Position numbers and translations under genes: made by a program. This document shows positions 54,301 to 64,000 of a stretch of DNA of 64,000 bases, piece after piece; positions within the stretch are counted from its first letter, which is position 1, and every line of letters starts with the position of its first letter. The DNA lies in NCBI RefSeq assembly GCF_033807575.1, contig NC_084728.1, forward strand, positions 4,787,451 to 4,851,450. The letters are read 5' to 3'. The notes below the pieces were generated by a model. It had not been told where the DNA came from. It saw nothing but the letters and a program-made list of their open reading frames with translations, and did no database searches. This DNA comes from Cydia pomonella. Lineage: Eukaryota; Arthropoda; Insecta; Lepidoptera; Tortricidae.

Positions 54301-54689
54301 CTATATATGTACTTACTTACGTAATATCTACTATATAATTTTCCTGTAAATTTCTTAATCGTGAGCAATGAAAACATCTGAAAGAACTCGTAAGAAGTTG
54401 AGCTCCACCTAAGGTTTATTTTTAATTCGACCTTTCAACGCCGGAGAAACCTGCAATATATTACGATGGGAGTTTATAAGTATAGGTCATACTGAGCAAC
54501 TTTTACTATGAGACTATTGTTTCCCGAAAACACGAAATAACAATCCTGCTGCTGTCAAAAGCACACATTTGCTGTTCACCATGCGCACTGATTTCTTGTT
54601 ATTTTGCTGTTGTTGTCTGTACATGTTCATATATGTTTTGTGATCATCACGAATATTTTATCTTTATTTTCTAAAATAATGACATCCAC

Positions 54690-54890
54690 TGTTCGAGAAT
54701 TTTTTGTAGTTCTGAGGCACTTTTCTCTAGGAGCATGATGTCATCATCAAAAAACTTTTTTTTCACGCGTTATCTAGTCCATTGTTAAATTTAATAACAT
54801 TGGACTTAGAGCCGATCCTTGCTGCACTCCATCTTTGGCCAGGAATCACTTCAACCTGCTGGGCTACGAATTTCTGTGCTGATGTCACGG
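54690..54890 (-). mobile_element. LINE RT relic
   Basis: The minus strand encodes GVQQGSALSPMLLNLTMD, the RT motif before the catalytic FADD/YADD box of RTE/jockey-type LINEs. Flanking frames are broken. Confidence 0.5.
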
Positions 54891-55078
54891 TATATGCTTA
54901 CTATAGCAGTATTATTTAAGTATAAAATAGCTAGGTGAGGAGGCGCGCCAGATCTTTTGTTCCTTCCATTTCCAGGCTTTAGAGGGAAGAGTGGGGACCC
55001 TCTCAAGCGGGAAATCGTTTAATGTAATTGATAAATCTGATTACCAATAGAATTTTATTATTACTTCTAGATAAAGCA

Positions 55079-56966
55079 ATGACTCCATACGCAACCGATC
55101 AAAGGATCTTATCAAACACAAATGAGGAACTGCCAAAATTAATAGCCCCTCGAGCAGATGAGTGGAAATTCAAGGTTTCATACATAACAGTAGCTGCTAT
55201 GACCTTCCTGCATTTGTCGGCGGTGTACGGACTATACTTGAGCTTTACATCAGCTTATTGGGCCACTATAGCTTTTGGTAAGTAAGTTTGAAAAGTATGT
55301 CGATTCGTTTAAATTAATATCGAATTATTCAAATAATTCCAGCATAATTTTTCCATCCATTTGTCGGCTAAATCAGCCAGGGACTCGTGCGTGTGCGGCT
55401 ATGCAAGCTTAACATACATTTCAATTTGCGGAATTTCCCAAACTAAATGATTCAAACTCGAAATTATTTTCCAGATCTAATTCTCCTGGAAGCCAGTATG
55501 CTCGGCCTGATGGCCGGAACTCACCGCCTCTGGGCTCACCGAAGCTACAAAGCAACCTTCCCTCTACAGACTATACTCATAATCTTCCAATCCTCAGCTG
55601 GCCAGTACACCGCCCTCAACTGGGTTAGAAATCACCGGCTACACCATAAACATAGCGACACTGATGCAGACCCTCATAATGCTGCGAGGGGTTTCTTCTT
55701 CTCTCATGTGGGCTGGCTGCTGGTCCATAAGCATCCAGAAGTTAAAAGACGGGGAGCCAGAATAGACTTTTCTGATTTGATGAGCAATCCTGTGCTAATG
55801 TTTCAGAAAAAGTGAGTGAAAAGAGTTTCAGAGAGTTGGTTCTAGTACTTCTGGTTATGCAATCACACTTAGCTAATCCTTTGCTATTTATAATTTCTTT
55901 TTTTTTGCAAGATTATGTCGTTCTGTAATCTTAAATAAAGGACTTACTTGCTGTAAAAAAATGGAAGGTTATTTTCTGTTGACGCCACTTGACGCTATGC
56001 TGTCCTTATTTCAGTTAAAATGGGTATAGGCACGTCTTTATGTTCTAATGCTTAAATACTTTGTTCTTAACTGTATGTCTTTTCTAAGCATTATGTCAGT
56101 CATGTTACTCCACAATCCTCATTGCGATTAAATTCAAAGAAAAAGTAAATCTATGAATTAATTTTCATTGTTAATAACGAGGTGTGGGAGTACGAGTCTT
56201 AGCGCCTACGAAAAATTGCCTGTAGAAAACTTAATAAGTACTTCTTGCTTTTAAATTATGATTTTTGTAGGAGTATAATAACGAACAATCGATAACAAAG
56301 GAAGGTTGACGCAGCGTATCAATAATAATAATAGACCAATAGTAACGTGTTTGTAAGCGTTTAATTTTTGTTATACATTTGCTGCGTTTACGGTATCTAC
56401 AGCAACATATTTTGAACAGCGGCGTGGCCAATTTTATTGTACTATAATGTACAGATGTGTACATTCTTCGGGCTTTACGATTCCTCATCCTTAGTTTTTT
56501 ACCTACTTTCCCAAACTTGAACTAACTTTTCTCTTTTTTCAGATACGGCTTCTACATCATCGCTCTATTAACCTACGTTCTCCCCACCCTTTGCCCGATG
56601 TACTTCTGGAGGGAGACTTTCAACACAGCCTTCCATGTCAACATCCTTCGCACCATGTTATGTCTCAATTTCGTCTCTCTCATCAACAGTGCATCTCACG
56701 CGATCGGGAATAGACCTTATGACAAAGAGGTCCGAGCTACGGAAAACATGGCTGTGAACTTAGCTACGCTTGGCGAAGGATTCCATAACTATCATCACGT
56801 TTTCCCATGGGATTACAGAGCTGCAGAACTAGTCAGTAAGCTTAACTGGACCACGGCGTTTATAGATTTCTTTGCGTGGATTGGATGGGCGTATGATTTA
56901 AAGACAGTGGAGAATGGTGTGGTTGTCAAAAGAGCCAAGAGGTGTGGGGATGGGACTTACGAATAA
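55079..56966 (+). CDS. Acyl-CoA desaturase
   Basis: Three coding exons: 55079-55277 (GTAAGT donor), 55475-55811 (GTGAGT donor) and 56543-56966, joined in frame to 319 residues. The start ATG follows a TTCTAG acceptor-like site at 55070, so a 5' UTR exon probably lies upstream. The three diagnostic His boxes are intact: HRLWAH (83-88), HRLHHKH (120-126) and HNYHH (260-264). Also present are the DTDADPHNA.RGFFFSHVGWLL block and hydrophobic pairs typical of the four-pass ER enzyme. It inserts a cis double bond into fatty acyl-CoA using a di-iron centre, cytochrome b5 and O2. The position before HNYHH used to name moth subfamilies reads RATE (243-246). The N-terminal tail before the first membrane segment is fairly short. 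Regiospecificity cannot be read from sequence alone. Confidence 0.92.
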
Positions 56967-57111
56967 CTGGAACTGCGAAATGAGACGGTTTTTAAGAATC
57001 AGTAAAGTTTGGATTAAACAGTTTTATTATTGTTTTATTAAGTTTAAATAAATAAAATAAATATAAATATTATAGGATAAAAAATTAAATTAATTTAATT
57101 AATATTAAAGA

Positions 57112-57470
57112 TCAAATATAGGGGTCTCGGCCCCGAATACGATTTCGTACCTTTTGGCGTCGAGACCCTTGGCCCGTGGGGTCCGAATGCATCTATACTG
57201 TTCAATGAAATATCCAAAAAAATAGCAGACGCTACCGGTGATCGTAGAGCTGGCAGCTTCCTCGCACAGAGAATAAGTATTGCGATACAACGAGGAAATG
57301 CTGCCAGCATCTACGGCACCATGCCGCAGGGGGATAGTTTTTAATTATTTATTTTAAGATTAGTTTTATTTATTTTTAGATTTAGATTTTAAGTTTTATA
57401 TGTATTATGTTGTGTTTATAAATACTTAGTGTATTTATTAGATAAAAGAACTTTCATTTGTATATTAAAT
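57112..57470 (+). mobile_element. 3' fragment of the RLE non-LTR element
   Basis: The plus strand reads the element's last ~75 residues (FGVETLGPWGPNAS, GDRRAGSFLAQRISIAIQR, YGTMPQGDSF) plus a 3' UTR matching the 9790 copy (TTTTTAGATTTAGATTTTAAG). It is 5'-truncated but close in sequence, so young. Confidence 0.8.
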
Positions 57471-57494
57471 ACCGTAAGTTTGGTGAATAAAATA

Positions 57495-57730
57495 ATATTA
57501 TAGGACATTTTATTACACAAATTGACTAAGTCCCACAATAAGCTCAATAAGGCTTGTGTTGCGGGTACTTAGACAACGATATATATAATATATACATATG
57601 TATACATACTTAAATACATAGAAAACAAATATCCATGGTCATCACACGAATAAATGCCCTTACCAGCATTTGAACCCGGGACCATCGGCTTCATCGGCAG
57701 GGTCACTACCCACTAGGCCAGACAGGTCGT
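57495..57730 (-). mobile_element. SINE family 1, copy i
   Basis: Minus-strand, near full length: tail ACACAAATTGACTAAGTCCC, GACAACGATATATATAAT, body ATCACACGAATAAATGCCC, B box complement TTTGAACCCGGG, head CACTAGGCCAGAC. It abuts the RLE-element 3' fragment. Confidence 0.75.
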
Positions 57731-57894
57731 CAAAAGTCGTTAAGTTTGCAGGTTATCTGTATTTTTGGACCCGGGTATGTCCTCTCTGTGTGGTAGGGCA
57801 CAGCACAGCGGATGTCATTCCAGATCTAGAGCAGAGCCCAACTGGGGAAGTACCTCCACCTTACAGAAAATCGCAGCCAAATAACACTAGACCC

Positions 57895-58712
57895 TACTCA
57901 TAGTGTTGTGTTCCTGCCGGTGAGTACGGTTGCCAGAGCTCAACGAGGTTGGGAGGGGGTTAGGGTCGGCAACGCGCATGTAACTCCTATGGAGTTGCAG
58001 GCGTACATAGGCTACGGATACTGCTTACCATCAGGCAGGCCGTATGCTTGTTTGCCACCGACGTAGTATATAAAATAAATAAAAAATATTCTTAGATGAC
58101 ATACGAGGGCTGCTGCTTATGTATCCGGAAACACAAGAAATAACCAATAGCTATAAATGGTTTTATTGCCTATAATTTATTCACCAAGATGAAAGATGCA
58201 CTTTTGAATATGTAGAAACCACGTTTCATAGCACTTTTTTCATTCTGATCTATGTATACAAAACAAGTATAACAAAAACAGTTTTTTCACGAGTTTTTCT
58301 TTTTTTTTTCAACAAAATGTTCATGTAATATCTCACAAATGCTCATCATACTATTGCTAAGAGATGCCTCTATCTGTATTCTGCTTCCAAAGAGTTCCAT
58401 TTTTATATGTTATATATATTTTTAATGTAGTTCCAGTACGAGTAAGTGGCACATTCCGGACACATAAGTGGCAGCCCTTGTAACAAAGACTACTTTTTTT
58501 TAGCATTTGACCGAAAATTTAATTTAGGTACCCAGTAGTGAGAAAATTAAGTCAAAATTGTTGATAAAGAAGATGCGGCATGTCGGGCTATGTTTTGTAT
58601 ATGAAGGTTTCAGTGGTCGTCTTCTTTAAATTGAAAGGGCGTCTATAGGCTACGGTGACTGCTTAACATCAGGCGTATGCTTGTTTGCCACGGACGTGGT
58701 ATTAAAAAAAAG
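57895..58712 (+). mobile_element. LINE 3' tails (two copies)
   Basis: About 57930-58085 and 58635-58712 share GGCAACGCGCATGTAAC and/or CATCAGGC..GTATGCTTG with the copy at 2984. The sequence between (58090-58630) is AT-rich with nothing recognised. Confidence 0.55.
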
Positions 58713-58819
58713 AAATGCAGTAAAATCCGGCAATGTCAATATTCAATAAAACTGACTGTTATTCTTTCAAAAACAATGTGCCAATATAAATGAGCTCTTG
58801 TTGTATTTTATGACTTATC

Positions 58820-58990
58820 ATCGGTAGCAAACAAGCATATGGGCCACCTGATTGTAAGCGATTACCATAGTCTAGGCCAAGACACACAAGGGTTGTAGCG
58901 CCATCGGAAACGAAGAAGTGACTATTAGTCTAGAAACCCTTACAACTCCAAAGACGTCACATGCGCGTTGCCAACCCCTTAATAGTTTGT
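58820..58990 (-). mobile_element. LINE 3' tail
   Basis: The reverse copy begins GGTAGCAAACAAGCATATGG and ends CATGCGCGTTGCCAAC. It carries extra internal sequence compared with the other copies. Confidence 0.55.
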
Positions 58991-59095
58991 ACCGCTTCTG
59001 TTAAACAGGTCACTTTAAAAGGTTTAAAGAAAATAAGAAATTGAAATAATAAAAAGTAATTTTATTACTATAAATATGATACATCTAAGTATAAT

Positions 59096-59425
59096 TTAAG
59101 AACGTCTACAACCACACGTGCTAATGTACGGGGAGCCGGAGTTGACGTTGGCATTGTTCCCGCTCGGGTTCCCGCGCTCCTGCGTGATCGCCACGCAGTC
59201 CCCGCAACCGTAAGACACCGCCGCTGACCCGCTAGTCGGGTACTGGCCTTCGAACGCCACGGCGCTCAGGAACGGCAAAGCTCCGGAGAGGTCTAAGTCC
59301 CCGGCGAGGGCTAGCTCCGCGCCTAGAGCGAGGCCGGAGGGAATGATGGGGCCGTTGCTGTTCACTGTTAAGAGGCCGCCGTTGTTGGGCGATGTGATGC
59401 AACCGCAGTTTTCACCAGATATGCA
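59096..59425 (-). CDS. Chorion class B protein, exon 2 only (locus 7)
   Basis: A 109-codon exon follows an ATTCCAG acceptor and ends in a stop at 59096. It begins CISGENCGCITSPNNGG. The class B core follows (NGPIIPSGLALGAELALAGD, LPFLSAVAFEG, YGCGDCVAITQE), and the tail NPSGNNANVNSGSPY ends CGCRRS. The core is intact and GC-rich like other B genes. I could not find an exon 1 of the M(V/S/A)FK..VQ type, nor an A partner, within the 4.5 kb to the window end. The intron may be long, exon 1 may be too diverged, or the locus may be broken. A LINE tail sits 460 bp upstream. Confidence 0.8.
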   Translation of the reverse strand, partial: CISGENCGCITSPNNGGLLTVNSNGPIIPSGLALGAELALAGDLDLSGALPFLSAVAFEGQYPTSGSAAVSYGCGDCVAITQERGNPSGNNANVNSGSPYISTCGCRRS

Positions 59426-59887
59426 CTGGAATAGGGGAAATCGTATTTGAGTACCTATTACCTAACTCACAAAAGGATTTTGTCTGCATGTTTGGCACTA
59501 TTGCCTTAGAGACTAGTTTTTAATGAGGTTAAATTTAACAACAAAATATTTTTGTATACAATACATTATATACTTTGTAATTTATATATAAATGTGAGTT
59601 TATGTGATCAAATAATAACTCACAAAATGCAAACTTATGCCAATGGCCTAGGAGACCAAACAAGGATGTGCGTTATTCTAAGACGAACGTAGTAAATTCA
59701 AAATGTTCAAGTGATTGATTGAAACTATATTGAAACGCAAATATATCAACGCCTACAGTTTTAAACAAGCAATATCGTTACCCAAAGTTTTTATTTGGTC
59801 GTCTAGATATTATTATAGGTAAATGTTCAATGTCAGTTGTTTTTACCGGATTTGACGCATTATTTTGTTCATTAGGTTTTTTTTTTA

Positions 59888-60025
59888 TACTACGTCGGTG
59901 GCAAACAAGCATACGGCCCGCCTGATGGTAAGCAGTCTCCGTAGCCTATGTACGCCTGAAACTCCAGAGGAGTTACATTCGCGTTGCCGACTCTAAACCC
60001 TCTCCTCGTTGAGCTCTGGCAACCA
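59888..60025 (-). mobile_element. LINE 3' tail upstream of the locus 7 exon
   Basis: Reverse copy with GTCGGTGGCAAACAAGCATA, CGCCTGATGGTAAGCAGT and GCGTTGCCGACTC; it matches 57930-58085 well. Confidence 0.65.
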
Positions 60026-61580
60026 GCATTTGTTATTGTTGTTGTTTTGGTACATTTTTTTACGACTGATTACTTCATTTAATCATAAAAATACTACTAG
60101 AGTGAGTTTCTCTTAATTACTTCTCTAAAATCATGCTATCGCACTGGCAACAATTAGCTAATATGATTTTTCACGTCAGCAGCTGGAACAAGGGTAATTT
60201 GCTGTTTAAAAACAGTGAGCAAAATCGCATTTTGCTCACTGAGTGAGACAAAATAACATTCAAGTGACCTTCATATTCGAATGTCATTTTAACGTGCGGG
60301 GCCTAATACAAGTTCGAAGTATTTGGATTCTATTGTCTTTGTCCCTTTCACGTCATTAGCAAAAAGAAAGAGACAAAAAAAGTGCATACGTAATTCAACG
60401 ATATATTGACGGTTTATAATAGACCCCCGAAATAAGTCAGACCGCATCGTTCCAAAACACCCTACGAGTCTTCATTCGTAATAATTAATTAATAAAATAA
60501 AAGTTTAAAATTTAATAAAAATACCATATTTTACGTATTTTATTATACAATCAAAACAATGTACTTATACAAATTTACGCAATTGTTACGCAGTAAATAA
60601 TTCTACTTAACGACTTTTAACGATCTCTACTATAGTTGACAAATAGTAGTATCCGCAATTCGGACCGTATCTTACAAAGTTTTTTTTAACAAAAAAAGTT
60701 GACGATAACTGTCAATTGATGTTCGTTAATTCATTATTTTCGTATCATTTTATTGAAATTTCTTTCGTTTTGTTTTATTGCGGTAATTAAAATTAATTGT
60801 TAGAATACCTTCAGAAAACATGTGTCGTCAAGCTCACCATACTTATTAACCTATCGAATGAGCTAATGCTTTTACGGATACTGGAAAGCGATATGTAAAT
60901 GTACTACATACCTATACGAGGCCTGGATGTTAGTGAGATGACGATATGAGTTGTGCTGGTGTCCGACTTTATTATCACATGATTATCCACCTGGTTTCTT
61001 GAGCTTAATAGTCGCCTCCAAACCTCCCCTTATAGCGACCCCATTCCTCACACAAAGTTTACCTTAAGTTCATATTAGCCTCACTGGATCACTGTTCACT
61101 CTGAGTACTGATAACGTTGGTCACAATATACCAGAGACACATCATTATTCTAATAACACCATAAGAACGTTCTTGACTTGATCTAAAAGCAAGTATCACT
61201 GCCGCGTCGATTTGTTCGCACACAACCTCCTTTTTCCTACTGTCGTTCTCATCTACCCTCTCAACTTCCCTCAAAAAATCCCAATAACCTAGAAGCGGTT
61301 ACTTAAATTAAACGTGACTACTAGCGCCATCTACTCCATGACGTTGGCAAATATTAGCTGGTTCGCAATACGTTCGCGACACTCCCGCCCAGAAAGAAAA
61401 TGCTACTCTTAATTGAAATTAGATGTCTATAGGCAAACATATAAATAAATCAACAATCAGATAATAAGAACACTTGTGAATAACGATGTGTTTGAGCCGT
61501 CCATTCTCGAACCGCATGGTTCACCCTTTGCGTCGTGAATCGGCACGGCCTGAGACTTTGTGCAATTTCTGATGACGTTA
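60026..61580. other. Unassigned intergenic DNA
   Basis: No gene recognised. On the minus strand a purine run (GGGCGGGAG, about 61382-61390) precedes TGTCGCGAACG, and AATAAAGTCGGACACC lies further on. This hints at a polypurine tract and LTR start, but no second LTR was found, so I do not call it. Confidence 0.3.
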
Positions 61581-61589
61581 CAGAAATGT

Positions 61590-61855
61590 GCTGAGACACT
61601 GCGTTTCTGAGATCGATCCAATCGTGCATCTGGTCTGAGTTGAGTTGTGAGTGATCTGTCTTGAGATGATAAAGAACAGGATTCTGAGTCTGGTCTGAGC
61701 ATTCATCAGTGTTTGTGCTGAGCCAACTAATAACAGGATCCTAAGACTGATCTGAATACTGATCAATTTCCGTGCTAAACTGATTGAAAGCAGGATCCTG
61801 AAACTGGTGTGAGCTTCCATCGATGTCTGAGCTGAGCTGAGCTGAGTGGGATCAC
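61590..61855. repeat. Degenerate minisatellite, about 59-bp period
   Basis: Three or so diverged units contain CAGGAT(T/C)CTGAG..CTGGTCTGAGC and a GTGCTGAGC end. They finish in a GAGCTGAGCTGAGCTGAG run. Predicted peptides here are repeats, not genes. Confidence 0.6.
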
Positions 61856-63440
61856 GGCTGCGACCTGTCATATTTGGTCCATTACTGGTCTCTCCGTCAA
61901 CCCATGACCAATGTTATTTCCTACACTCCCGCGCGTACGGTTCTAGATTGCTCCGAGCAGTCCCTAGTTGCAATTTAGGTCACGAGAAGAGACCGCGTCA
62001 TGCGGCCCATGTGTCAGAGAGTGCCAATGCGATCTGATATCAAATATCGGTATTGTTAAACAGTGAGAACTCCGTTCGCGATAGGTCTATCCCATCTATA
62101 ACTACCATCTGTGATTCGCTCTGTCACTTTGTCACTTTGCTCTTTTGACATCGTTATTAACATAATAACCTATTTCACCACTTCAAGTGTCACAACTATT
62201 ACTACAGCAGACGTAAACAACTGTAACTGTTTTGAACACTACGACGACCGCGTGATCGAAAAGAACATACGTTTTTATATGCAATGATAGTTACCACACA
62301 GACAAATGCGGCCGTCTTATCCGAACGGGTGTATGTAACCTAAATTCCCACTACTTCTCTTTACTGTATATTACTCGCAGTAATCTACTATGTTAAGTAT
62401 TCGCTTTAAATCTATTCGCTCATCCATTAAAGCCACTGTTGACATGTCCATCTCTCGGTGCACCCACTTCATGTCCGGCAGCCCTCCCCAGCCAAGGGAG
62501 AATCACGCTATTTCTATATAATCACAAATCAGAATGTAAAATAGAATCTATCTACAACTCGACCACACTCCTTTTTTTTATGCTAATTGGACATTCAATA
62601 GACTTGTCAAATCAGGCTCCCACTTCGAACCGTCAAATCCAAAACAAGTGATGTGATATTCAAGGCACCTTTTCTTACCGTTCATTTCGATTTATCAAGC
62701 AGATATTGAGTCAAAATGAACTGTGTTTGTTTGTTTGCAAAGTGGTTTTTATTCTTCTTATCATTCTCTGGTGCTTTTATATCGCGTCCGTGATTTTATT
62801 CACGTCGATTTACGCATAAACATTTTTGCCACACTTTATTCTGTCTAAATTGAGCTACACTGATACCGCCTTTGGGGGGTGGATGCTGGCGAGTACCTCG
62901 GTATTAATTCAACGCATTCAAAATGCTTTTCTTTTCTGTTTCTTGCCGTTCTCACATCACACCATTTTTTAAACCGTTATAACCTATTAAATATGTCTGC
63001 CAGACCTACCTTGCACTTTGCATCATTGCTTTTTGGAGTCATTCGCGGTTAACAGCCGTCTTATCTATTTGAAAAACTTAAGATTTCGAAGGGTCATATA
63101 CGTGGTGTACTCAGGCTTAACGGCACGCAACACAGTAAGTCCGCTTTTCGTGGCAGCTTTCGATATGTTTACTCTTTGATTACATCCCCGTGCACATGCA
63201 TCAGTCCTGCTAAGGATGGTAGAAACAGCAATAAATATACTGTACATCCGAGGTACCGATCCATCTTCCTCATTCCGATCAGATCTTAAATTAAGCAAAA
63301 TATCGCCAGCCTTCCGCACCACAGTGTTTTAACTGCGGTGTCCATCAAATTGACCCACTCTGTTTCTATTATTCACGAATAATCACTTCACAACTTTAAC
63401 AACCATGCGAGACATATAGATGGGTACTCAGTAGCAAATT
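61856..63440. other. Unassigned stretch, nothing recognised
   Basis: Mixed-composition DNA with short frames on both strands, none with a recognisable motif. No chorion exon 1 was found despite searching for the class-specific signal peptide. Confidence 0.35.
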
Positions 63441-64000
63441 CTCAACGTGTGCCAATTAATAAAGAATACAGTGGGTGCGGCGTCTGTATACTCTTTAAGG
63501 CTTTGCGCTTTATTGACTTCGCATTCGCAAAGGCTCTGATTCCTTCAACTGGAGTAAAATGTTCAGAGTTATGAGAAATGGGGATACCGCAACACGTAAT
63601 CCTTTTATAGTTGAACGAGGAGTGCAACTGTTCACTGAGATCTGTGAATAGACAATGAGTATTGGAAGGTTGTGAGGGTGATGTCCAAGTTGGTGGCCAA
63701 CTAATCAATAAACTCAGTTTTGCAGATGACATGACTATATTAGGTTAAGTGTCTGTGAAAAATGAATTTCGGTTCTGCTACAAAAGATTGAGTATGCCAG
63801 TAATGAGTCCATTTTCAGGATCCAGATCCATACATTATGATCAATAGAAATGAGAAAAAGATGATGCATGTCGATCTTCCTGGTAAAATTAAGAGAATCA
63901 ATGAATTGCACGATCTTGAGGCAAGTTGTTGGTTTACTTGGTATCTTAAATAAGTGACGATGGCATCTGCGACTAAAAGGTGATCAGAAGAGCTCATATG
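63441..64000 (+). mobile_element. Decayed LINE reverse-transcriptase relic
   Basis: The plus strand encodes GGQLINKLSFADDMTILG near 63690-63745, containing the FADD catalytic box of LINE RTs. It is followed by a broken INRNEKKMM-like stretch. Stops and frame changes abound, and the element runs off the window end. Confidence 0.5.

Noticed and set aside
60825..60845. Candidate exon 1 for the locus 7 B gene
   Set aside because: The minus-strand ATG near 60834 opens a frame that hits a stop within about ten codons and does not resemble M(V/S/A)FK..VQ.
61000..61390. Solo LTR on the minus strand
   Set aside because: A purine tract followed by TGT and a downstream AATAAA are suggestive, but no second LTR, TSD or coding region was found.
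63065..63322. 85-residue minus-strand frame
   Set aside because: No recognisable domain, no splice or promoter context, and it lies next to a decayed LINE.

Overview
This window is genomic DNA from a lepidopteran (moth or butterfly). The main evidence is seven loci of silkmoth-type eggshell (chorion) genes. Six are head-to-head A/B pairs with the classic two-exon layout: a tiny signal-peptide exon, an intron, and one GC-rich exon carrying the conserved central domain. The window also has lepidopteran-style tRNA-derived SINEs, MITEs and a lepidopteran-type acyl-CoA desaturase. I cannot name the species.

Layout. Pair 1 (B minus 994-270, A plus 1320-2638) and pair 2 (B minus 7346-6752, A plus 7673-8216) are tandem duplicates. 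Pair 3 (A minus 13290-12078, B plus 13586-15321) is inverted relative to all the others, and its B gene carries an in-frame stop. Pair 4 (B minus 32785-28873, A plus 33085-35523) is the inverted paralogue of pair 3, with introns swollen by insertions. Pair 5 (B minus 37594-36956, A plus 37894-38678) resembles pairs 1 and 2. Pair 6 (B minus 41286-40059, A plus 41578-42348) is the most divergent. A seventh B-type exon (59425-59096, minus) has no recognisable exon 1 or partner in view. Each pair shares a promoter of about 0.3 kb. On the A side, a GATA-type site and a TGACCT half-site lie at nearly constant spacing from the TATA box.

Three non-chorion host features interrupt the cluster. A secreted cysteine-rich repeat protein (26154-27503) has a C-terminal domain like one found in bacterial and plant proteins, and its 3' end is cut by a small hAT-like insertion. 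A three-exon acyl-CoA desaturase (55079-56966) has intact histidine boxes. An orphan THAP-like first exon is possible at 25035-24926.

The rest is largely mobile DNA. There is a complete Ty3/gypsy (Mag-like) LTR element (46706-52201) with identical-looking 110-bp LTRs, a 5-bp target duplication and four -1 frameshifts. A 5'-truncated non-LTR element encodes a reverse transcriptase plus an R2-like endonuclease domain (9790-11862); it sits nested in a SINE, and several 3' relics of it lie elsewhere. Two SINE families, several LINE 3' fragments, a Helitron helicase fragment, hAT-like elements and many fold-back MITEs make up most of what remains.

How the genes work together: by family knowledge, A and B chorion proteins are co-expressed in follicle cells during choriogenesis and co-assemble through their central domains into the helicoidal eggshell. 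The divergent promoters are the likely means of co-regulation. All exon boundaries and products are read by eye; no alignment or database search was run.
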